The notes under the pieces were generated by a model, which ran no database searches, was not told where the DNA came from, and saw nothing but the letters and a program-made list of their open reading frames with translations. Source: Caulobacterales bacterium (GTDB lineage: Bacteria; Pseudomonadota; Alphaproteobacteria; Caulobacterales; Caulobacteraceae). From it: 64,000 nt of DNA. Positions within the stretch are counted from its first letter, which is position 1; every line of letters begins with the position of its first letter. The stretch spans positions 186,001 through 250,000 of the forward strand of contig JAFLCS010000004.1 in assembly GCA_017302105.1 (NCBI GenBank), given 5' to 3'. The position numbers and the translations under genes were made by a program. This document shows, piece by piece, positions 59,134 to 64,000 of the stretch.

Positions 59134-59928
59134 CTAGGTCTCCAGGTCCACCGTCACCGGCGCATGATCGCTGGGGCGTTCCCAGGCGCGGCAGTCCTCA
59201 TGGATGCGAGCCGACCCGGCGATGACGCGCGGCGTCAGACCCGGCGAGGTCCAGATGTGATCCAGCCGCAGGCCCCGGTTCGAGACCCGGAAGTCCTTGG
59301 CCCGATAGCTCCACCAGCTGGCCAGCTTGGTCGGCTCGGGGATCTGGTCACGCACAACATCGGCGAAGTCGCCGGCGGCCTGTAGTCGCCGCAGGGTTTC
59401 CACCTCGATCGGCGTGTGACTGACGATCTTGGACATATAGCGGTGGTTCCAGACGTCGTTCTCGCCCGGCGCGATGTTGAAGTCGCCGGCCAGCACCAGA
59501 GGCTGGGACTTGTCGCGCGCCGCCATCTCGCGAGTCAGGGCTTCATAGAAGTCCATCTTGTGATCGAACTTGGGGTTCAGCGCGCGGTCGGGGACATCGC
59601 CACCAGCCGGGATGTAGAAATTCTGGATCTCCACACCCTGGACCCGCGCCGCCACACAGCGGGCGTGCCCCTCGCGGCAGGCGTTGACCACCGGCGTGTC
59701 CGTGATCGGATAGCGCGAGGCGATCGCCACCCCATGCCAGCCCTTCTGACCCTGAACTCTCAGGTAGGGCAGGCCCGCGGCCTTGAAGGCGGCCGACGGA
59801 AACTCGTCGGTTCGGCACTTGATCTCCTGAAGGCACAGCACATCGGGGGCCTGTTCGGCGACGAAGCGTTGAACCTGATCCGCCCGCAGTCGGACCGAGT
59901 TGATGTTCCAGGTGGCGAGTCTCAGCAT
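59134..59928 (-). CDS. xthA: Exodeoxyribonuclease III (AP endonuclease)
   Basis: A 264-residue Mg-dependent nuclease of base-excision repair. WNINSVR (Asn), LQEIKC (Glu), GDFNIAPGENDVW (Asp/Asn) and RLDHIWTS with the late SDHAPVTVDL His are all in place. Full length. The ATG at 59928 follows AGAGGGGG, but a terminator-like hairpin ends just 16 bases upstream, so transcription through it may be regulated. Confidence 0.95.
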   Translation of the reverse strand: MLRLATWNINSVRLRADQVQRFVAEQAPDVLCLQEIKCRTDEFPSAAFKAAGLPYLRVQGQKGWHGVAIASRYPITDTPVVNACREGHARCVAARVQGVEIQNFYIPAGGDVPDRALNPKFDHKMDFYEALTREMAARDKSQPLVLAGDFNIAPGENDVWNHRYMSKIVSHTPIEVETLRRLQAAGDFADVVRDQIPEPTKLASWWSYRAKDFRVSNRGLRLDHIWTSPGLTPRVIAGSARIHEDCRAWERPSDHAPVTVDLET

Positions 59929-59943
59929 GGACCCCCTCTAGCA

Positions 59944-59978
59944 GAAAAAAGCGCCCGGTTCGGAAACCGAACCGGGCA
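59944..59978 (-). terminator. Strong terminator-type hairpin before xthA
   Basis: On the reverse strand: GCCCGGTTCGG, loop TTT, CCGAACCGGGC, then CGCTTTTTTC. An 11-base perfect stem with a T-tract. It lies between a good promoter (60061-60089) and the xthA start 16 bases further on, so it either ends a small RNA or acts as an attenuator for xthA. Confidence 0.88.
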
Positions 59979-60052
59979 CCGCAGAGGGTCGTCTCTCACA
60001 CGCCACCGGGAGGGGACTTGCCGATGGCGAAACATCGAACCGCCGCTCGACG
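59945..60052 (-). ncRNA. Candidate small RNA or xthA leader
   Basis: The roughly 108-base segment from the predicted start near 60052 to the T-tract. It carries a C-rich unpaired-looking stretch (CCCCTCCC around 60014), the complement of a ribosome binding site, as seen in many trans-acting small RNAs. A 37-residue open frame in it lacks a ribosome binding site and runs through the terminator, so it is not taken as a gene. Family not recognised. Confidence 0.35.
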
Positions 60053-60060
60053 TCTGTGAC

Positions 60061-60089
60061 GATAATGCCACCCGCAAGCGAAAAGTCAA
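60061..60089 (-). promoter_or_regulatory. Promoter between lolA and xthA
   Basis: Reverse strand: TTGACT (60089-60084), then ATTATC at 17 bases (60066-60061) or TATCGT at 19. It begins directly after a bulged hairpin (60089-60114) that probably ends the lolA message. Confidence 0.45.
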
Positions 60090-60126
60090 GCCGCGCTGAG
60101 CATGAGCGCGGGCTGTGTCTCTCGCG

Positions 60127-60747
60127 TCACGACGAACGCGGATTGCGGAACAGGCTGTCGGCCAGACTCGACACCGGCATGATGGTCGTCAGCTGGACCC
60201 GCGTGGCCGCGCCCTGGGCATCGCGCACGGTCCATTCGCGCAGGCGATAGGTGCTGCCGCCGAACACCAGCGTCAGGGATCCTTCCCGCGGACGGCGGGA
60301 GTCGCGCAGGGTGATCTGGCACCCATCCGAAGTCGCGGTCACGTCCTCAATGCGGATGTAGCGGTTCGAGAAACCGGCATTGTTGTCGAGCAGCAGGCTC
60401 AACGGCGTCTGGTTGGTCGGCAGGCGTTGATAGACCTCCAGGCGCGGATCCCAGCGGTGAATGAACGATCCATCGGCCGTCACCACCAGCTGCGACGGCG
60501 CATCATATTCAAACCGCATCCGGCCCGGTCGACGCAGATAGAAAGCGCCCGACGCGCGCTGACCGCGCGGTCCCGTTTCCGAAAAACGGCCTCGTACGGA
60601 GCTCATGGAGTTCAGATAGGTCTGGGCGCGCTCCACCAGACGGCGCTGTTCGGCATTCAGGCTGGCCTGGGCCAGGACGGGCCCGGCCAGGCCCAGAGCT
60701 GTGGCCGCCGCGGCCCCGGCCAGAATATTTCGGCGAGTCAGGCGCAT
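60127..60747 (-). CDS. lolA: Outer-membrane lipoprotein carrier LolA
   Basis: A 206-residue periplasmic protein ferrying lipoproteins to LolB or the outer membrane. Signal MRLTRRNILAGAAAATALGLAGPVLAQ has a Tat-like RR start. The mature part: YLNSMSSVRGRFSETGP, GAFYLRRPGRMRFEYDAPSQLVVTADGSFIHRWDPRLEVYQRLP, the LolA strand order with the family's RPGRMRFEY. ATG at 60747 after AAAGGAG. Next to ftsK on the same strand (109 bases), a common arrangement. Confidence 0.93.
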   Translation of the reverse strand: MRLTRRNILAGAAAATALGLAGPVLAQASLNAEQRRLVERAQTYLNSMSSVRGRFSETGPRGQRASGAFYLRRPGRMRFEYDAPSQLVVTADGSFIHRWDPRLEVYQRLPTNQTPLSLLLDNNAGFSNRYIRIEDVTATSDGCQITLRDSRRPREGSLTLVFGGSTYRLREWTVRDAQGAATRVQLTTIMPVSSLADSLFRNPRSS

Positions 60748-60856
60748 GGTCTGAACTCCTTTCAAGGTCGTCTGTAGCGATCCGGCTTGGCGCCGCAAGG
60801 GCCTCAGCGTGGCCATTGTCCGGCACCGGGATGAAGCGCTGTTCAGCTTGAAAGGT

Positions 60857-63184
60857 TCAACGCGGCGGTGGCGGGGCGGCGAGGACCTCACGCTTGCCGG
60901 CGTGGTTGGCCGCGGTGATGACGCCTTCCTGCTCCATCCGCTCGATCAGGGAGGCGGCCCGGTTGTAGCCAATCTGCAGGCGACGCTGGACATAGCTGGT
61001 CGAGGCCTTGCGGTCGCGGGTGACGATGGCCACGGCCTGGTCATACAGGTCGTCACCCGAGCCACCCTCACCGCCGCCGAAGGCCCCGCCCTCATCGTCC
61101 TCATCGCCTTCCGTGACGTCCGGCAGATAGTCGGGCTCGCCCTGTTCGCGCAGGAAGCTGGCGACCGCTTCGACCTCCTCGTCCTTCACGAACGGTCCGT
61201 GCAGTCGCATCACCCGGCCGCCGCCGGGCATATAGAGCATATCGCCCTGGCCCAGCAGTTGCTCGGCACCCTGCTCGCCCAGGATGGTGCGGCTGTCGAT
61301 CTTGGAGGTGACCTGGAAGCTGATCCGGGTCGGGAAATTGGCCTTGATGGTGCCGGTGATGACGTCGACCGACGGGCGCTGGGTGGCCATGATCAGATGG
61401 ATGCCGGCGGCGCGGGCCATCTGGGCCAGGCGCTGAACCGCCTGTTCCACATCCTTGCCGGCGACCAGCATCAGATCGGCCATCTCGTCCATCACCACGA
61501 CCAGATAGGGCATGGGTTCCGGCTGGATCTTCTCGCTTTCATAGATCGGCCGCCGGTTCTCGTCGAAGCCGGTCTGGACGGTGCGCTCGAAATGCTCGCC
61601 CTTGGCCACCGCCTCGTGGGCGCGCTCATTGTAGCTGGCGATGTTGCGCACGCCGATCTTGGACATCCGCCGATAGCGATCCTCCATCTCGCGCACGGTC
61701 CATTTCAGGGCCACCACCGCCTTCTTCGGATCGGTCACCACCGGCGCCAGCAGGTGCGGAATGCCGTCATAGACCGACAGCTCCAGCATCTTGGGGTCGA
61801 TCATGATGAAGCGGCATTGCTCGGGGCTGAGCCGGTACAGGATCGACAGGATCATGGCGTTGACCCCGACCGACTTGCCCGACCCGGTCGTGCCCGCGAT
61901 CAACAGGTGCGGCATCCGCGCCAGGTCCGCCACATAGGGCTCGCCGCCGATCGTCTCGCCCAGGGCCAGCGGCAGGATTGGCCCACTCTTCTCATAGGCC
62001 TTGCCGCTCAGCAGATCCCTCAGCCACACCGTGTCGCGCTTGGAATTCGGCAGTTCGATGCCGATAGCATTCTTGCCCGGCACCACCGAAACCCGGCAGG
62101 CGCGCGCCGACATCGAGCGGGCGATATCGTCCGACAGGGCCACCACCCGCGCGTGCTTGACCCCCGGTGCCGGCAAAAGCTCATACAGCGTCACTACCGG
62201 GCCGGGCCGGATCTGGTCGATCTGACCGCGCACCCCGAATTCGGCCAGTACGCCTTCCAGCATCCGGGCGTTTTGCAGCAGGGCCTGTTCGTCGACCCCG
62301 ACGCCACGCCGGTCGCCCTTGGTCAGGATGTTCAGCTCCGGCAGTTTGAAGCCGCCCGTCTGCTGGACGAAGGCGAAGGCCCCCTGATTCTCACGTGTTT
62401 CGCGGCCCGAGGCCTTGGCCGGCTTCGGGTCGGCCACGCGCGGCTGAACGACGGGCTGGACCGGCGCGGGTTCCGGCTCCGCCGGAGCCGTCACCGCGGC
62501 CTTGCGCGCGCGCGGCTTGGGCACCGTCGTGGCCTCGCGCGTCGCCGGCGGCGCGGTCTTGCGGGCCTTGCGGCGTGCCCAGTCCGAGGCGAGGTCGAGG
62601 TCCTGGCCGGTCAGGCCCAGGGCCGGCACCATCAGCGCCAGAAAGCCGCCGCCGAAGATCAAGCCGGCCCAGATCATCGGGGCCGGCAGCCGCAGCCATC
62701 CCAGGAACCCACCCAGGGCGTCCGCCAGGGCCGACCCCCAGAATCCGCCCAGGCCCTTGCCCAGCGGCCAGGCCGCCGGCGTCGGCAGGGTCGACAGGGC
62801 ACCCGCCAGGATCAGGATCGCGCCCAGGGCATAGAGCGACCGGCGATGATTGACCGCCCGATCCTTCATCGGATCGGACTCCAGCGCCCGTCCGATACCC
62901 TTGTAGAGAATGAACAGGGCCGCCGGCCACGCCGCCAGCCCGACCGACTGCATCCAGACGTCGGCCCAGATCGCGCCCGCGCCGCCCAGCCAGTTGGTTG
63001 CCGGTGCCGCCGAGGCGGCATTCCAGCTCGGATCGGCCGGATCATAGGAAGCGAAGGCGATCAACAGGAACAGTCCCGTCGCCGCCACCACGCCGCCGCG
63101 CAGCCTCAGTGCCATGGGCGCGTCCCAGAACAGGCGGAAACTCTCCACCAGCCGTTCCCGAACGATCACCGCCGCCGACGCCAT
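60857..63184 (-). CDS. ftsK: DNA translocase FtsK
   Basis: A 775-residue septal DNA pump. Four N-terminal TM helices (about 25-45, 70-92, 120-140, 160-180), a Pro/Ala/Lys-rich linker (about 195-265), the motor with Walker A GTTGSGKSVGVNAM near 431 and Walker B VVVMDEMADLM, and the gamma winged helix (STSYVQRRLQIGYNRAASLIERMEQEGVI) that reads KOPS and touches XerD. The acidic/glycine-rich segment before gamma (EGDEDDEGGAFGGGEGG) is a linker. ATG at 63184 has GGGAG; a TTG at 63205 is the alternative. Confidence 0.97.
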   Translation of the reverse strand: MASAAVIVRERLVESFRLFWDAPMALRLRGGVVAATGLFLLIAFASYDPADPSWNAASAAPATNWLGGAGAIWADVWMQSVGLAAWPAALFILYKGIGRALESDPMKDRAVNHRRSLYALGAILILAGALSTLPTPAAWPLGKGLGGFWGSALADALGGFLGWLRLPAPMIWAGLIFGGGFLALMVPALGLTGQDLDLASDWARRKARKTAPPATREATTVPKPRARKAAVTAPAEPEPAPVQPVVQPRVADPKPAKASGRETRENQGAFAFVQQTGGFKLPELNILTKGDRRGVGVDEQALLQNARMLEGVLAEFGVRGQIDQIRPGPVVTLYELLPAPGVKHARVVALSDDIARSMSARACRVSVVPGKNAIGIELPNSKRDTVWLRDLLSGKAYEKSGPILPLALGETIGGEPYVADLARMPHLLIAGTTGSGKSVGVNAMILSILYRLSPEQCRFIMIDPKMLELSVYDGIPHLLAPVVTDPKKAVVALKWTVREMEDRYRRMSKIGVRNIASYNERAHEAVAKGEHFERTVQTGFDENRRPIYESEKIQPEPMPYLVVVMDEMADLMLVAGKDVEQAVQRLAQMARAAGIHLIMATQRPSVDVITGTIKANFPTRISFQVTSKIDSRTILGEQGAEQLLGQGDMLYMPGGGRVMRLHGPFVKDEEVEAVASFLREQGEPDYLPDVTEGDEDDEGGAFGGGEGGSGDDLYDQAVAIVTRDRKASTSYVQRRLQIGYNRAASLIERMEQEGVITAANHAGKREVLAAPPPPR

Positions 63185-63241
63185 GCCTTGCTCCCAGTCC
63201 TTCAACCGGCAGTCTTGGCCTCCATGCGGTTAAGGCGGCGT

Positions 63242-63484
63242 TTAGGATGCTTCGTCCGGCTCGGGTTCCAGATCGGCGGGGTCGAACTCATAGTTGATCA
63301 GATCGGCCGGCTGGCATTCCAGGGCTGCACACAGACGCGCCAGGGTCCGAAACCGGACGCCCCTGACCTTGCCGGACCGAAACAGAGAAAGCTGTGTCTC
63401 GCTCAGCCCAACCTCCGCCGCCAGGTCCTTGGCCTTGACGCCGCGCCTGACGATCACCGCGTCCAGGGTCACACGCACCGGCAT
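63242..63484 (-). CDS. Mini XRE/Cro-type regulator (YozG-like), module 2
   Basis: An 80-residue single-HTH protein closely matching the regulator at 26161-26406: both read RVxLD, LAxxVG, LSxxxxGK, VRFxTLxxLC and CQPxDLI at the same spacing. The last 15 residues are acidic. Its ATG overlaps the DUF2975 TGA in ATGA, exactly as in module 1. Lies 57 bases upstream of ftsK on the same strand, so it might share a transcript with it. Confidence 0.88.
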   Translation of the reverse strand: MPVRVTLDAVIVRRGVKAKDLAAEVGLSETQLSLFRSGKVRGVRFRTLARLCAALECQPADLINYEFDPADLEPEPDEAS

Positions 63485-63966
63485 CAGACCATCTCATCCA
63501 GTTCCGATTGCAACCGATCCGCCCTGTCCACCAGCGCCCCCAGAAGAAACAGCGCCCCGCCCAACATACCCAGCGTCATGCCCGCAATGTCGAAGTACAG
63601 CCAGCCGCCCGAAATGAGGCCGAACAGGCGCATCAGATTGGTCATCAGAAAAACGCTGAACACGCCGCCAGTGCCCAGCGCCAACCCCGCGCGTCTCAGT
63701 GCCCGCGCCAGGACCGGCTGGAACAGGGCCCCGTTCGACAGCGCCCCCATGGCCTGGCCGATCACCCACACCGCATAAAGATAGCAAAGGCCGGGGATCG
63801 ACTGGAGCAATGGCCTGCCCCACGAACCCGCTTCTGGCATATCCGCCATCATCACCGCCGCCACATTGATGGCGAGCACCAGCCCCACACTCCCCAGCAT
63901 GAACCAGGCGAGCACCTGGAACTGCCGACAGCGGAGACGGAAAACGGAGAGCTGATCCGGCGACAT
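63484..63966 (-). CDS. DUF2975 four-helix membrane protein, module 2
   Basis: A 160-residue membrane protein: helices at about 15-38 (VLAWFMLGSVGLVLAINVAAVM), 55-75, 90-112 and 122-146. It shares with module 1 the loop with GALFQPVLARALRRAGLALG between helices two and three, but is 17 residues shorter. ATG at 63966 with GGAAG upstream. Only 34 bases of its upstream region are inside the window, and no TATCG dyad is visible in them. Function unknown. Confidence 0.83.
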   Translation of the reverse strand: MSPDQLSVFRLRCRQFQVLAWFMLGSVGLVLAINVAAVMMADMPEAGSWGRPLLQSIPGLCYLYAVWVIGQAMGALSNGALFQPVLARALRRAGLALGTGGVFSVFLMTNLMRLFGLISGGWLYFDIAGMTLGMLGGALFLLGALVDRADRLQSELDEMV

Positions 63967-64000
63967 ATCGGTCTTCCAAGGCTAGGAGAATTTAATCTTG

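Noticed and set aside
59960-60030. A 37-codon open frame within the lolA-xthA interval
   Set aside because: No ribosome binding site, arginine-rich shadow composition, and it runs through the terminator hairpin.
60809-63778. A 989-codon open frame on the forward strand across ftsK
   Set aside because: It is antisense to the complete FtsK motor domain, low in family-like motifs and rich in Arg/Gly/His as expected of a GC-rich shadow frame.

Overview
The window reads as an uninterrupted piece of a high-GC alphaproteobacterial chromosome, most likely from the Caulobacteraceae (Brevundimonas or Caulobacter relative). The indications are the 180-kDa-type NAD-glutamate dehydrogenase, a PrtD/RsaD-type secretion ABC exporter with its HlyD-type partner, an EipA (DUF1134) envelope protein, ftsK-lolA-xthA clustering, and frequent GTG/TTG starts with GGAG-type ribosome binding sites. 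Genus is an inference. I saw no rRNA, tRNA, CRISPR array, insertion sequence, integrase cassette or prophage. Coding density is very high and no gene-free stretch reaches 300 bases.

Layout. 1-7.2 kb: 5' part of acs, a creatininase-family hydrolase, a secreted YbjN-like protein, NAD-GDH and a universal stress protein. 7.2-14.8 kb: fused 5-oxoprolinase/hydantoinase, MscS channel, threonine aldolase, ATM1-type ABC exporter. 14.8-20.3 kb: priA (reverse), then fsa, DUF484, xerC and a retropepsin-like protease. 20.3-25.6 kb: lpdA, an SRPBCC protein, murI (all reverse), then an M3 peptidase. 25.6-27.3 kb (reverse): a 38-residue membrane peptide, a DUF2975 membrane protein, a mini-XRE regulator and an Smr protein, behind a dyad-rich promoter. 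27.4-33 kb: rdgB-hemW, a Cys-motif protein, rsmI-yraN, gshB, a DUF3617 protein and rpmB. 33-39.3 kb: a beta-lactamase-fold hydrolase, extensin-like protein, K+ channel, MFS exporter, rpmI-rplT, a polysaccharide deacetylase and dodecin. 39.4-43.9 kb: pheS, an unrecognised gene, pheT and a UPF0114 membrane protein. 43.9-50.5 kb: rfbA, eipA, a DevBCA-like exporter, a DUF1295 protein and an Fe-type alcohol dehydrogenase. 50.6-59 kb: type I secretion ABC/HlyD pair, a PhnA-domain protein, nadE, cnoX, a LON-domain protein, a Trm112-like protein and an unknown two-TM protein. 59-64 kb (reverse): xthA behind a terminator-like leader, lolA, ftsK and a second mini-XRE/DUF2975 pair.

How the genes fit together. 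Most are housekeeping: translation (pheST, rpmB, rpmI, rplT, rsmI), replication and segregation (priA, xerC, ftsK, xthA), envelope (murI, lolA, eipA, extensin-like, deacetylase, rfbA), redox and cofactors (lpdA, gshB, nadE, cnoX, hemW) and nitrogen/amino acid metabolism (GDH, oxoprolinase, threonine aldolase).

The least explained parts are: two paralogous DUF2975/mini-XRE modules with identical 4-base stop/start coupling; the dyad-rich promoter and micro-ORF in front of the first; a promoter/leader/terminator unit between lolA and xthA that is either a small RNA or an attenuator; a PriA with one zinc site largely lost; an unrecognised gene coupled to pheT; and a habit of convergent genes sharing one CTAG as both stop codons. 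I found no single dramatic new system; the DUF2975/XRE modules are the best candidate.
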